From Cyclobacterium salsum (GTDB lineage Bacteria > Bacteroidota > Bacteroidia > Cytophagales > Cyclobacteriaceae): DNA of 64,000 bases. The stretch is from the NCBI RefSeq assembly GCF_010119245.1, contig NZ_WNKG01000013.1, forward strand, positions 1-64,000, in the 5' to 3' direction. The translations under genes were made by a program, and so were the position numbers. The notes beneath the pieces were generated by a model, which did no database searches, was not told where the DNA came from, and worked only from the letters and a program-made list of their open reading frames with translations. Shown piece after piece: positions 45,648-54,801 of the stretch (positions are counted from its first letter, which is position 1; each line of letters starts with the position of its first letter).

Positions 45648-47822
45648 ATGTCTTCTCTGCAACCGATATCCTTCTGTAAACCGACCACTCCTTTTCTATT
45701 AATTACGGCCATTTTAGTACCATTCCTATTGTTAAATACAGCCTGTTCTTCGGACTCAGATGTAGCCTCTAATGCAATTTCTGGTACCGTTACCGGACCC
45801 GATGGCCCTGAAGCCGGGGTTTGGGTCATTGCCGAAACCCATGACCTTCCTACCCGCTATGCCAAAATTGTCGTCACTAATGAGGAGGGCCGTTATTTAA
45901 TTCCAGAATTACCCGATGCGGAATTTGATATATGGGTACGGGGATACGGATTGGTGGATTCTCCAAAGGAAAAAGCATCTCCCGGGCAAAATCGAAACCT
46001 AAAGGCTGTTGAAGCAGCCAATCCCGAGGAAGCTGCCGAATATTACCCTGCCGGGTACTGGTTTTCTCTATTGGAAGTTCCCGATAAAAGTCATTTCCCG
46101 GGAACAGGTGCAGACGGAAACGGAATAGCACCCAGTATTAAAAACCAGGCCCAATACCTTCGAAATATTAAAAATGGCAATTGTCTGGCCTGTCATCAGT
46201 TGGGAAGTAAAGGAACCCGTGAGTTTCACCCTTCATTCAGAGAAATAGAAAGCTCCGAGGCAGCCTGGGAGCGAAGGTTGCAATCCGGTCAGGCAGGTGG
46301 TAGCATGACATCCTCGCTTCACCAATTGGGCAAGGAAGGCTTTTTAAAAATGTTTGCCGACTGGACGGACAGAATAGCCGCCGGAGCAACTCCTGAAATG
46401 CCTGAGAGGCCGAAAGGGATAGAAAGAAATGTAGTCATCACCCAATGGGATTGGGCAGATCCCAAGGCCTACCTGCACGACCTGGTTTCCACTGACCGAA
46501 GAAATCCAACCGTAAATGCCAACGGGCTGATTTATGGAGCATTGGAAGCAAGTGCCGATTACCTTCCCGTACTGGACCCCGTCAAGCATACCACATCCAA
46601 AGTACCCCTAACTGTGAGGGATCCAAACACCCCTGTTGCCTCCGGTCCGGAAATGCCTGCTGCATCTCCTTATTGGGGGGAGGAGGCCATTTGGAACAGT
46701 AAAGCCAATGTTCACAATCCCATGTTGGATGAGGAAGGCCGGGTATGGATTACAGCGGCCGTTCGTCCCTTCGACAATCCGGAAGAGTTTAAAGCGAATT
46801 CAGATCATCCTTCTGCCCGGGTTTTTCCGCTCAGCAGGTCGAGCAGGCATCTTGGTATGTACGATCCTGAAACCGGAGAATATAACCACATCAGCACGGG
46901 ATTTAGTACCCATCACCTGATGTTCGCCGAAGACGAAAACAACACCCTTTGGACCAGTGGTGGCGGCCAGGTAGTGGGTTGGTTAAACACTAAAAAATAC
47001 CTGGAAACCGGGGATGAAATCGCCTCGCAGGGATGGACTCCCCTGATACTTGACACCAATGGCAACGGCAAAAGAGATTCCTATGTGGAACCCAATGAGC
47101 CGGTAAATCCGGAAAAAGACAAGCGCATCACCAACGGGCTGTATGCCGTAGCTCCTGCGGCAGATGGATCGGTATGGGGTTCTTCCCTGGGTTATCCCGG
47201 CGCGGTGGTCCGCATTGTTCCAGGAGATAATCCTGCCGAGACTGCTCTGACCGAGTATTACGAATTGCCTCTGGACGAAGCGGGAGAACCACTGGAAGGC
47301 TGGTCTCCTCGGGGAATGGACATCGACCGGAACGGAGTAGCCTGGGTGGCCCTGGCAAGCGGTCATATGGCCAGTTTTGACCGAAGCAAATGCGAAGGGC
47401 CCTTGAATGGCCCTGATGCAACGGGACAGCATTGTCCGGAAGGCTGGACCTTTTACCCGGAACCCCTGCCCCAGATGAAAGGTGTGGAGTATCCGGGAAG
47501 CGCTGAATCCAGCTATTATACCTGGGTTGATCAATTTAACACCTTGGGCCTGGGAGAAAACATACCCATCAATACCGGAAACGAGTCAGAAGGATTGCTG
47601 GTATTAAAAGACGGGGAGTGGATCGTTCTTCGGGTTCCCTATCCCATGGGGTTTTATACCAAATGGATGGATGGACGAATCGATGATCCCAATGCAGGCT
47701 GGAAAGGCAGGGGAATATGGGCTACCATCAGCACCCGCGCTCCTTTCCATATGGAAGGCGGAAAAGGAACGACCAGTAAAGTATACCATTTTCAAATACG
47801 ACCTGATCCGCTGGCAGATTGA
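45648..47822 (+). CDS. Cytochrome c/beta-propeller lipoprotein with carboxypeptidase-like domain
   Basis: The signal ends at a lipobox (LLLNTAC, Cys33). A carboxypeptidase-regulatory-like Ig domain follows (NAISGTVTGPDGPEAGVWVI, about residues 42-115), then a haem c site CLACH at 179-183 inside a small cytochrome-like segment. The remaining ~450 residues look like a Vgb/NHL-type propeller (NVHNPMLDEEGRVWITAAVR, APAADGSVWGSSLGYPGAVV, GMDIDRNGVAWVALASGHM). Fused cytochrome-propeller proteins of this kind are annotated only as carboxypeptidase regulatory-like in databases. Electron transfer linked to an extracellular oxidation is plausible but unproven. A hairpin follows the stop. Confidence 0.78.
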   Translation: MSSLQPISFCKPTTPFLLITAILVPFLLLNTACSSDSDVASNAISGTVTGPDGPEAGVWVIAETHDLPTRYAKIVVTNEEGRYLIPELPDAEFDIWVRGYGLVDSPKEKASPGQNRNLKAVEAANPEEAAEYYPAGYWFSLLEVPDKSHFPGTGADGNGIAPSIKNQAQYLRNIKNGNCLACHQLGSKGTREFHPSFREIESSEAAWERRLQSGQAGGSMTSSLHQLGKEGFLKMFADWTDRIAAGATPEMPERPKGIERNVVITQWDWADPKAYLHDLVSTDRRNPTVNANGLIYGALEASADYLPVLDPVKHTTSKVPLTVRDPNTPVASGPEMPAASPYWGEEAIWNSKANVHNPMLDEEGRVWITAAVRPFDNPEEFKANSDHPSARVFPLSRSSRHLGMYDPETGEYNHISTGFSTHHLMFAEDENNTLWTSGGGQVVGWLNTKKYLETGDEIASQGWTPLILDTNGNGKRDSYVEPNEPVNPEKDKRITNGLYAVAPAADGSVWGSSLGYPGAVVRIVPGDNPAETALTEYYELPLDEAGEPLEGWSPRGMDIDRNGVAWVALASGHMASFDRSKCEGPLNGPDATGQHCPEGWTFYPEPLPQMKGVEYPGSAESSYYTWVDQFNTLGLGENIPINTGNESEGLLVLKDGEWIVLRVPYPMGFYTKWMDGRIDDPNAGWKGRGIWATISTRAPFHMEGGKGTTSKVYHFQIRPDPLAD

Positions 47823-47830
47823 GTACAACT

Positions 47831-47849
47831 AAACCTGGCAGGTTTTTTT
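47831..47849. terminator. Short palindrome/terminator between cytochrome-propeller gene and RAYT
   Basis: AAACCT-GGC-AGGTTT followed by four further T residues can act as a weak terminator for the plus-strand gene, 9 bp after its stop. The core ACCTGGCAGGT is also close to the arms of the palindrome inside the transposase gene, so it may be a REP copy. Confidence 0.5.
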
Positions 47850-47850
47850 C

Positions 47851-48462
47851 TTACTCTAGGTCTCTATTCATCAATCCTTCTTTTTTCATTTCTATCATAT
47901 TTTCTACGTGCTCCCAGTCGTCAAAGAAGTTCAGGTAATATTCCCTGTTCAGCCTACAGGGCTGCGCGGGATTTTCGTAGGCATGCCAACTCGACCATTT
48001 CCATTTAGGATGATTTTTAACGAAGCCATGTTTAACGGGATTAAAATGAATGTAAAGAAAGGTCTCCTGCCATTGTTGTTCGGAGAGGATGGGTTTTTTT
48101 TTGAATCCCCGGATAAATAGATTTCCCTTCCTATTGAATCTCTTATTGATCGCCTTGGTGTAGGAATTAAAAAAATCTGCAAATGCCTTTATAGCTGGAT
48201 TTTTAGATGGATGGCTGGTCAGACCTGTCAGGTTTTGGAAACCTGACAGGTCTTCACATACGCCTATCAGAAGATGAAAATGATTGGGCATCAGGCAATA
48301 GGCATAGGTATCTACCACCTTGTCGAGGTATTTAGTATATTGCTGAAGGAAAAATCGATAATTCTCCTGCTCTTTGAAAAGGTTCTCCGCCCCGTTGGCG
48401 TGGTTAAAAATATGGTAAGACTGGCGGGTTCCATCGCTATTTAATTCGAAAATATTCGCATG
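47851..48462 (-). CDS. REP-associated tyrosine transposase (RAYT, Y1/HUH); start codon not identified
   Basis: The HUH motif is visible in YCLMPNHFHLLIGV, and the catalytic Tyr probably in FFNSYTKAINKRFNRKGNLF; FLYIHFNPVKHGFVKNHPKW and WKWSSWHAYE complete the Y1_Tnp pattern. The annotatable GTG start at 48318 would cut off the usual N-terminus, yet the frame continues open to 48462 and encodes YHIFNHANGAENLFKEQENY, which is the normal RAYT beginning. No ATG, GTG or TTG exists in that frame upstream of 48318; an ATG at 48459-48461 is out of frame and ends after six codons. A 5' frameshift or lost start is likely. RAYTs mobilise or maintain REP palindromes; one palindrome lies in this reading frame (48221-48253). 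Confidence 0.8.
   Translation of the reverse strand, partial: HANIFELNSDGTRQSYHIFNHANGAENLFKEQENYRFFLQQYTKYLDKVVDTYAYCLMPNHFHLLIGVCEDLSGFQNLTGLTSHPSKNPAIKAFADFFNSYTKAINKRFNRKGNLFIRGFKKKPILSEQQWQETFLYIHFNPVKHGFVKNHPKWKWSSWHAYENPAQPCRLNREYYLNFFDDWEHVENMIEMKKEGLMNRDLE
48221..48253. repeat. Perfect 15-bp-arm palindrome inside the RAYT gene
   Basis: The arms AGACCTGTCAGGTTT and their complement surround a TGG loop. The palindrome is in frame with the RAYT reading frame, encoding roughly EDLSGFQNLTGLTS. In other RAYTs this stretch between HUH and Tyr is variable, so this looks like an REP copy that landed in frame. Confidence 0.85.
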
Positions 48463-48481
48463 TTAGCTTTTCTAGCGTTTC

Positions 48482-48515
48482 AGCTTTCCCAAAGTTTTGG
48501 AACTTTGGGAAAGCT
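48482..48515. repeat. Perfect 15-bp-arm palindrome upstream of RAYT
   Basis: AGCTTTCCCAAAGTT pairs with its complement around a TTGG loop, 20 bp from the open RAYT frame. Its centre (GTTTTGGAAC) resembles that of the palindrome inside the gene (GGTTTTGGAAACC), suggesting a related REP family. It could also terminate the neighbouring sulfatase transcript. Confidence 0.8.
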
Positions 48516-48539
48516 ATTTCTTTCGAAAAGCTCGATGAA

Positions 48540-50072
48540 TCATTCATAATCGGCTTCGGTCAGACTTTCCAAAACCGACTGTTGCCATGCCCTGAGTTGT
48601 TCTTCCATATTCCCCGCAACTTCCGTTTGGCTGTCAATCAAATTCTTTTCTTCGGCCGGATCGGAATGGATATCAAACAGTTCCTTTTCGGCATCCTCTC
48701 CTGTTCCCCCGTGAATTACCAGCTTATATTGGTTGTCCAGCAAAGCTCTGGGACCTGAAAAGTCTTCCTCTTGAATATCTTTTTGATGGTAATTTTTAAA
48801 GTTTCTGGTGGCAATGCCATTCATCAGCTTGACCAGAGGGGTGGTGCCTTTTTGAAGTTCCGGATCGATATAGTCTTCCAAGCCCTCTCCCCCATTTCTG
48901 GGTCGGCCGTTCCAGAATCCGATGGGTTCCGGTCGTTGGTGCATCCTGTTTTCCAGCATGGGCAATAAACTGATACCATCTATGGGTCGCTCAGGCAAGT
49001 CCCCTCCAACAATATCCAATAAAGTCGGCAGTACATCAGAAGACACCGCATGGGTATCATTGATCATGGGCTGATTGATTTTAGCGGGCCATTCCAGTAC
49101 CGCAGGTACCCGGATACCCCCCTCATAGACATTTCCCTTCTGCCCCCGGAAGGGAACGGTGGCATTTCCCTCCTGTGGGGTACCATTGTCCCCAAAATAC
49201 CAAAGCAGGGTATTGTCTCGTTGGCCCTTTTCTTCCAGGTAATCCCTCAATTGCCCAATGGAACGGTCCATAGCCGTAATTTCGGCAAAACGCTCCTGAA
49301 GCACCTCCCGTTGCAGGCGTTCTACCCGGGATCCTGTTTCGTTGGATGTCAGCTTCACCATCCGGTCTCCAAAATCCTCCGGAAGGTCCTCATACAGGGC
49401 CAGGTCCTCGGGCAAACCACTATACGGCTCATGGGGAGAGCCGTACCAGATAACCACAAAGAAAGGCTTGTCTTCTTCCATGGCTTTGTCCATAAATTTC
49501 CGGGCTTCACGGATTAGAATTTCAGAACTCTCCCCCTCAAAGATGACGGGCTCTGCCCCATTGACCGAAAGCGGCGGGTCCATTTCAAAAAAATTGTCAT
49601 GAGACAGGTATTCTTCAAAACCAAAGGCTGCGGGATTGGTAGGGGATTCGGATTTTACCGGGCCCAGATGCCATTTCCCGTAATGAGCCGTGGCATAGCC
49701 GCTATCTTTCATCAGGCTGGCAATGCTGATTTCTTCCGGTCGGATGGAATATCCCGGAGTGAAGGTACCGTATCGATTGGGATGCCTGCCCGTGATGATG
49801 CTTCCCCTGGTGGGCGAGCAAACCGGAGAGGCAGAATAGAAGCGATCCATTCGTAGTCCTGTGGCGGCCATTTCGTCCAGCACGGGCGTGTGGAGATAAG
49901 GGTGTCCGTTATACCCGGTTTCATCCCAGCCATGGTCGTCCCCCATAAGTAAAACCACGTTGGGCATGGAAGAATTGATTTGCTCCTGGCTTTCTGGTTG
50001 GCAGGAAATCAACATGGGGAGGACAAATATCAGGAATAAATAGCTTAGGTTTTGGGTGATTTTCTTCATCAA
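48540..50072 (-). CDS. Secreted sulfatase lipoprotein (formylglycine, Cys type)
   Basis: The lipobox ends at Cys24 (LPMLISC). The formylglycine motif is VCSPTRGSIITGRHPNRYG with Cys85, Pro87 and Arg89. The metal site begins in NVVLLMGDDHGWDETGY, and AHYGKWHLGPVKSES gives the usual Lys/His pair of the sulfate site. FVVIWYGSPHEPYSG and LLWYFGDNGTPQEGN complete the S1 alkaline-phosphatase fold. It would remove sulfate from a glycan; Cys needs conversion to formylglycine by anSME, which is not encoded here. It is third in a row of sulfatase genes behind SusD, following 50086-51534 by 13 bp. Confidence 0.93.
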   Translation of the reverse strand: MMKKITQNLSYLFLIFVLPMLISCQPESQEQINSSMPNVVLLMGDDHGWDETGYNGHPYLHTPVLDEMAATGLRMDRFYSASPVCSPTRGSIITGRHPNRYGTFTPGYSIRPEEISIASLMKDSGYATAHYGKWHLGPVKSESPTNPAAFGFEEYLSHDNFFEMDPPLSVNGAEPVIFEGESSEILIREARKFMDKAMEEDKPFFVVIWYGSPHEPYSGLPEDLALYEDLPEDFGDRMVKLTSNETGSRVERLQREVLQERFAEITAMDRSIGQLRDYLEEKGQRDNTLLWYFGDNGTPQEGNATVPFRGQKGNVYEGGIRVPAVLEWPAKINQPMINDTHAVSSDVLPTLLDIVGGDLPERPIDGISLLPMLENRMHQRPEPIGFWNGRPRNGGEGLEDYIDPELQKGTTPLVKLMNGIATRNFKNYHQKDIQEEDFSGPRALLDNQYKLVIHGGTGEDAEKELFDIHSDPAEEKNLIDSQTEVAGNMEEQLRAWQQSVLESLTEADYE

Positions 50073-50085
50073 ATGCTTATCTTTT

Positions 50086-51534
50086 TTAGCGTTGAAAATT
50101 ACGTTTCTTTTGCTCTCTTTCCAAATAGCTGCTAATTTCCGCTTCTGTTAGCCGATAGGGTTCCTCCATTTTTCGAACCAAATCGGGATTTGTTTCAGCT
50201 AAATCCTTCGTTTCGGCCTGATCTTCTTTAAGGTTAAACAACATCCACGGATCTTCGGGCTTCTCCCTCAAAATTTTATAATCCCCCCATATCAGCGCTT
50301 CATGGGATTGGTATTTAAAGAATAGGGAAGCATGGGGAGAATGAACGGTCTGGCCTGTAAGTACCGGAATGGGGTTTTTGCCATCAATAAACCGATCCTG
50401 CGGCAGTTCTGCTGCTGCAAGGTCTGCCACCCCGACAAAAAGGTCCGGTGACCAAAGCCTAGTGCTTATGATGGAGTTCGCTTTAATTTTTCCCGGCCAC
50501 TTTGCCAGCGCAGGGACATGGATCCCTCCCTCCCAAAGCGTGACCCCTGCACCCTTAAATGGCGCATTGGATTGAATATCCAGGTAAGGATAAAAGGCTC
50601 CATTGTCTGAGTAGAAAAACACGAACGTGTTGTCCGAAATACCCAATTCATCCAACCGCTCCATTAGCCTGCCGATTGCCCTATCAATGGCAGTGACCAC
50701 GGCCTGAAACCTTTTTTTGGGATCTTCTACCTCAGGGCCAAAATCATAGGGCTCAAAAGCATCATCGGGTGCTTTCCAACTATTAGGCTCTCCGGGATCA
50801 ACGTTCCTGTCTCCGGGATGGTGGGGCGCATCGAAAGGAAGGTAAACCATCCAGGGGATTTCCTGGGAAGATTTTTCTGTGATAAAATCCATGGCGGCAT
50901 TGGCGAACAAATCCGTGCTGTATTCCCCATGCCGGTTGATGGCAGTGGTATTGTGATACAGGTCTTTGCGACCGGCATATACATGAGTAAAATGATCGGC
51001 GTTTCCGGAGGCAATGCCCAGAAATTCATCAAACCCTCGTTCGGTAGGCCTGGACCCAGGGGCAAAACCAATGTTCCATTTCCCAAAAGCGGCAGTTGCA
51101 TAGCCGTGCGGACTATTCTTCACAAACTGAGGTAAAATGATTTCCGAGTGTGGAAGGCCAATACCGTAATTGCCCTCAAGACCTACCAACTGTGTGGATA
51201 GCTGGTTTCGTTGGGGAATCCTGCCGGTAAGCAATGCCGCCCGTGAAGCCGTACAGGTTGGAGATGCCGTGTAAAAATTCGTCAACAGTGCCCCCTGGCT
51301 CGCCAACAAATTCAGATTCGGGGTGATTATAGTAGAAGCATCGTTAAAGGGTTTGAGATCTCCGTACCCAACGTTGTCTACCGTGATGATAAGAATATTT
51401 GGTGGCGGGTCAGTAGAGTCACCAACGCTTTCCAGCAAGGCACCTGCTACCTGGCCAGGCAGCATTACCAAGGGTAACATCAGCCCGAATAGCAGGCTGG
51501 ATATTCTTTCTTTTGGTTTGTAAATTCCTAACAT
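50086..51534 (-). CDS. Secreted sulfatase with CTASR active-site motif
   Basis: A signal peptide (SSLLFGLMLPLVMLPGQVA) precedes NILIITVDNVGYGDLKPF and the motif PTCTASRAALLTGRIPQRNQ. Cys94 is the formylglycine precursor, Ala96 stands where Pro is usual and Arg98 is kept; Cys-x-Ala-x-Arg is an accepted variant. AAFGKWNIGFAPGSRPTERG and VYLPFDAPHHPGDRNVDPGE are further S1 features. The enzyme should desulfate a sugar of the same glycan as its neighbours. It precedes the sulfatase at 48540 by 13 bp and is 146 bp away from the sulfatase at 51681, so it may start its own transcript. Confidence 0.9.
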   Translation of the reverse strand: MLGIYKPKERISSLLFGLMLPLVMLPGQVAGALLESVGDSTDPPPNILIITVDNVGYGDLKPFNDASTIITPNLNLLASQGALLTNFYTASPTCTASRAALLTGRIPQRNQLSTQLVGLEGNYGIGLPHSEIILPQFVKNSPHGYATAAFGKWNIGFAPGSRPTERGFDEFLGIASGNADHFTHVYAGRKDLYHNTTAINRHGEYSTDLFANAAMDFITEKSSQEIPWMVYLPFDAPHHPGDRNVDPGEPNSWKAPDDAFEPYDFGPEVEDPKKRFQAVVTAIDRAIGRLMERLDELGISDNTFVFFYSDNGAFYPYLDIQSNAPFKGAGVTLWEGGIHVPALAKWPGKIKANSIISTRLWSPDLFVGVADLAAAELPQDRFIDGKNPIPVLTGQTVHSPHASLFFKYQSHEALIWGDYKILREKPEDPWMLFNLKEDQAETKDLAETNPDLVRKMEEPYRLTEAEISSYLEREQKKRNFQR

Positions 51535-51680
51535 ATCATTTGTTTCAGGTCAAGATAGTGGTTTTTTTCAGCTTGTCCAGGCAGATGTAAGGGACCAGGA
51601 TGTGGCAAAAAAACCATTGAGTCAACTCAGCATAAACTACAGGTAATCTATCATTTAACAAAGCCCATTTTATGTTTCTT

Positions 51681-53126
51681 TTAGCCTTTTTCCGGTAGGT
51701 CGTTTTTCCGGATCTCACGCAGTTTTTGGCGGAGGATATCCTGCATGCGTGCCACCGTTTTCTGGTAGGCGGGAAGCTGAGCCAGATTGTTATACTGCTT
51801 GGGGTCCTGTTCTATATCAAACAGCTCCATTCCGTCCTCCCCTTCTTCTCCGTATTGGATAAAGGCCCATTTTTCATTTCGGATCAGAAAAGTATGGGTG
51901 CCCCTCCAAACATTGACAGAGAAAGCAAAATCCCTGGTATGATAGCTTGGATCATCCAAGGTCGGGGCGAAACTAATACCCTGAATTTCGTCCGCTGGTT
52001 CTATATCTGCAAGTTCGGCTATGGTCGGATACAGATCAATCAGTTCGACGAAGGAATGACAGACCTGTGCTTCTTTCCCGGGAACTTTGACAATCAAGGG
52101 AACCCGGGAAGACTCTTCTTTTAAACTGACTTTCATCCAAAAATCATGTTCTCCCAGGTGAAAGCCATGATCCGAAGTAAAGATGACAATCGTATTTTCC
52201 TCCAGGCCTTCTTCTTCCAGGGTTTGTAGTATTTTACCGACCTGTGCGTCCATATAGGTGACAGAGGCATAGTAAGCTCCAATCGCTTTTTTCTGTTGCT
52301 CCTCAGTCATTTTCGCATTCAGGGTGGTAACGTAATTTATCCCCTTCTCAGGAATATCATCCCAATCTCCCAGCACCTTTGGTGGAAGCACTACTTGCTC
52401 ATAAGGATACCGCTCAAAGTAATTTCTAGGAGCCACAAAGGGCACATGGGGCCGCACCAAGCCTACGGCCAGAAAAAAGGGCTCGTCTTTGAATTTACGT
52501 ATCAGTTCGGAGGCTTTTTGAGCGGTTTTCCCATCGGAGTGGACCAGGTCATCTCCATCGGCTTTGACAATGGTCATCACGTTTCCACCCTTTCTAGGCA
52601 ATAAGCCATAGGGGTTGTTTTGAACCAGTTCCGCCTCTCCTTCGGCGGTCCATTCCGGCCCCTGGCTATTATACCTTTCGTTCCAGGAAGCCTCATCATC
52701 TGTGCCATTGGAGCCCTTTTCGATATCGCCCGGCACTCCCATGTGAAAAATTTTGCTTACCCGGGCAGTGTGCCAGCCGTTTTCCTTGAAAAGTTGAGGC
52801 CACATCTTTTTGTCCGGGCCAATATTTTCCCGGCCACTGACGTATCCGAAAGTGCCGGTCGCATGCGGATAGTATCCCGACATCATGGAAGCGCGTGAGG
52901 GCCCGCAAACCGGGTATTGACAATATGCCCGGGTATAGCGGGTACCTTCGCTAGCTAGCCGGTCAATATTGGGTGTATATCCCGCACTGTTTTCATAGGA
53001 AGAAACGGCAGTAGTGGTCAGGTCATCGGAAATGATAAACAAAATATTGGGTTTTTCGCTGGTCTGTGCAAAGGTGGAAAAACAGCCCATCAGGAGTAGC
53101 CCAACTAGTAATTGCTTTTTGAACAT
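51681..53126 (-). CDS. Secreted sulfatase, iduronate-2-sulfatase-like
   Basis: The signal peptide (LLVGLLLMGCFSTFA) is followed by NILFIISDDLTTTAVSSYEN and the motif YPVCGPSRASMMSGYYPHAT, with Cys74 and Arg78. HTARVSKIFHMGVPGD and IVIFTSDHGFHLGEHDFWMK are typical of the iduronate-2-sulfatase/choline-sulfatase side of family S1, and ELFDIEQDPKQYNNLAQLPA closes the C-terminal subdomain. The enzyme would act on a uronate sulfate or similar. It begins 77 bp after the SusD gene, beyond a strong terminator, so expression would need read-through or its own promoter. Confidence 0.92.
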   Translation of the reverse strand: MFKKQLLVGLLLMGCFSTFAQTSEKPNILFIISDDLTTTAVSSYENSAGYTPNIDRLASEGTRYTRAYCQYPVCGPSRASMMSGYYPHATGTFGYVSGRENIGPDKKMWPQLFKENGWHTARVSKIFHMGVPGDIEKGSNGTDDEASWNERYNSQGPEWTAEGEAELVQNNPYGLLPRKGGNVMTIVKADGDDLVHSDGKTAQKASELIRKFKDEPFFLAVGLVRPHVPFVAPRNYFERYPYEQVVLPPKVLGDWDDIPEKGINYVTTLNAKMTEEQQKKAIGAYYASVTYMDAQVGKILQTLEEEGLEENTIVIFTSDHGFHLGEHDFWMKVSLKEESSRVPLIVKVPGKEAQVCHSFVELIDLYPTIAELADIEPADEIQGISFAPTLDDPSYHTRDFAFSVNVWRGTHTFLIRNEKWAFIQYGEEGEDGMELFDIEQDPKQYNNLAQLPAYQKTVARMQDILRQKLREIRKNDLPEKG

Positions 53127-53165
53127 GGATTTATTATTTAGGGATTGTCAATGGCAAAAAAGACA

Positions 53166-53199
53166 AAAAATCCCTCCGAAAAAAGCCGGAGGGATTTTT
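53166..53199 (-). terminator. Rho-independent terminator downstream of SusD
   Basis: A 13-bp stem (AAAAATCCCTCCG / CGGAGGGATTTTT) with an eight-base loop lies just past the SusD stop. The minus-strand side ends in a T run. This is the strongest stop signal in the cluster and probably separates the SusC/SusD mRNA from the sulfatases. Confidence 0.88.
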
Positions 53200-53202
53200 A
53201 AA

Positions 53203-54789
53203 TCAATAGCCTGCATTTTGTGTCAGATTGGTATTCAGTTCCCGCTCTCGCTGAGGAATGGGCCAAAGGTAATCCCTGACCGGATCAAAGGAACGGTCAA
53301 AGCCATCGAGCCGTATTTGTTTCCATTCCCCATCTTCTTCATAAAACCGGCCCATGGGCACTCCAGGCATGACCTGTTCTGCCAGCTGCCACCTGCGGAG
53401 GTCAAACAATCGGAATCCTTCGTATGCCAGTTCTACCGACCTTTCCATCCGGATAAGTTCTCTTAACTCATCAGCCGTAGAAGCTATTTCAGGCGTGATG
53501 GCTGGCAAATCTACACTTTCGCGCTGTCTGACTTCGTTGATCGCATCATAGACCGTCTGGTCTATTTCTCCAAGCTCAGTCTTTGCTTCTGCATAAGTCA
53601 ATAATACCTCGGCATAGCGCATCAACATGATATTTAATCCGGAGTTGGAAGGATTCGTATAATCCTCCTCGTCTACATACTTTCGGATATTGTATCCGGT
53701 AGCGGTAGAATAAACGGTAATCTGAACCGCATCCGATCCATCTGTATTCGGAGTAGAACCATATATGCCTCCATCCGGAAGCGGTGTTCGCCCGGAAATG
53801 AAAACGGATTGATATAGTCTGGGATCTCTGTTTTCCAAAGGATTTTGGGGATCGTAGCCACTTTGGGGATCGGAGATGGGCAGGCCATTCGCCATGGGAT
53901 AGCGATCGATCATGGCCTGCGTTGGGACATATAGGCTTCCTGAACTACCGGGAATCTGGCTCCAGGGGGCAGCCGTTGCGTAAATATTATGCGAGTTCAC
54001 ATCGGCTGCAAACTCCCTGGCTAATAGCACTTCCTGGTTATTTTCCCCTTCATATTGAAATAGCTCAAAATAGTCCGGATACAAGGCATATTCCTGACTA
54101 TCCATGATGGTTTTAGCTGCCGCTGCAGCCTCAGTAAACCTGCCTGCATACAGCATGGCTCTAGCCTGAAGTCCCAATGCTGCTCCCTTTCCTATCCTGC
54201 TATCATTCTGGTAGGGAAGCCAGTCTGCTGCCTGGCTCAATTCCTCCGCCACAAAATCCCAAATTTCATTTACTGGAGTACGGGTTACCGACCTACCGGT
54301 CTCTATGTCAATCCCGGAAGTTATCAAAGGAACATCCCCAAATAGCATGGCCAACTTGATATAATGGTACGCCCGCAGCGTCATTACTTCACCCTTCAGC
54401 CGATTGATCGCCGCCTGGTCCCCGGCTTCTACCTGATCAATGTTATCCATAAAGTCATTTGCTCTACGGATAGCCCGATAAGCATTTTGCCATTCGCTGA
54501 AATACCTACCGGAGGCAATGGTTCCAAAACCACGCTGCAAGTCCACATTGGCATTAAAGGGGTGATTGGTCAATAAATGATCCGTCAGGCCATCATAGGA
54601 GAAGATGCTGGTCCCATCCAGTGTGGGATAGACCGCATTGGCTGCAAATTCAGCATCCCCCAGGGTTTGCCAGAATATTTCTTTTGAAATTCTATCGTTC
54701 GGTATGGTTTCCAACAAATCGGCTTGGCAACCCATCCATGCTAGTGTCAGCAAGGAAATCCATATTTTTATATCGCTATATTTTTTCAT
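53203..54789 (-). CDS. RagB/SusD family nutrient-binding lipoprotein
   Basis: The lipoprotein signal is ISLLTLAWMGC. SusD features include NDRISKEIFWQTLGDAEFAA, MTLRAYHYIKLAMLFGDVPL, and MLMRYAEVLLTYAEAKTELG with YDAINEVRQRESVDLPAITP; the C-terminus has EGFRLFDLRRWQLAEQVM and PIPQRERELNTNLTQNAGY. It binds the glycan delivered to the preceding SusC. Length (528) is normal. It follows SusC by 12 bp on the same strand and ends at a strong terminator. Confidence 0.93.
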   Translation of the reverse strand: MKKYSDIKIWISLLTLAWMGCQADLLETIPNDRISKEIFWQTLGDAEFAANAVYPTLDGTSIFSYDGLTDHLLTNHPFNANVDLQRGFGTIASGRYFSEWQNAYRAIRRANDFMDNIDQVEAGDQAAINRLKGEVMTLRAYHYIKLAMLFGDVPLITSGIDIETGRSVTRTPVNEIWDFVAEELSQAADWLPYQNDSRIGKGAALGLQARAMLYAGRFTEAAAAAKTIMDSQEYALYPDYFELFQYEGENNQEVLLAREFAADVNSHNIYATAAPWSQIPGSSGSLYVPTQAMIDRYPMANGLPISDPQSGYDPQNPLENRDPRLYQSVFISGRTPLPDGGIYGSTPNTDGSDAVQITVYSTATGYNIRKYVDEEDYTNPSNSGLNIMLMRYAEVLLTYAEAKTELGEIDQTVYDAINEVRQRESVDLPAITPEIASTADELRELIRMERSVELAYEGFRLFDLRRWQLAEQVMPGVPMGRFYEEDGEWKQIRLDGFDRSFDPVRDYLWPIPQRERELNTNLTQNAGY

Positions 54790-54801
54790 CTCTAATCTTG
54801 T

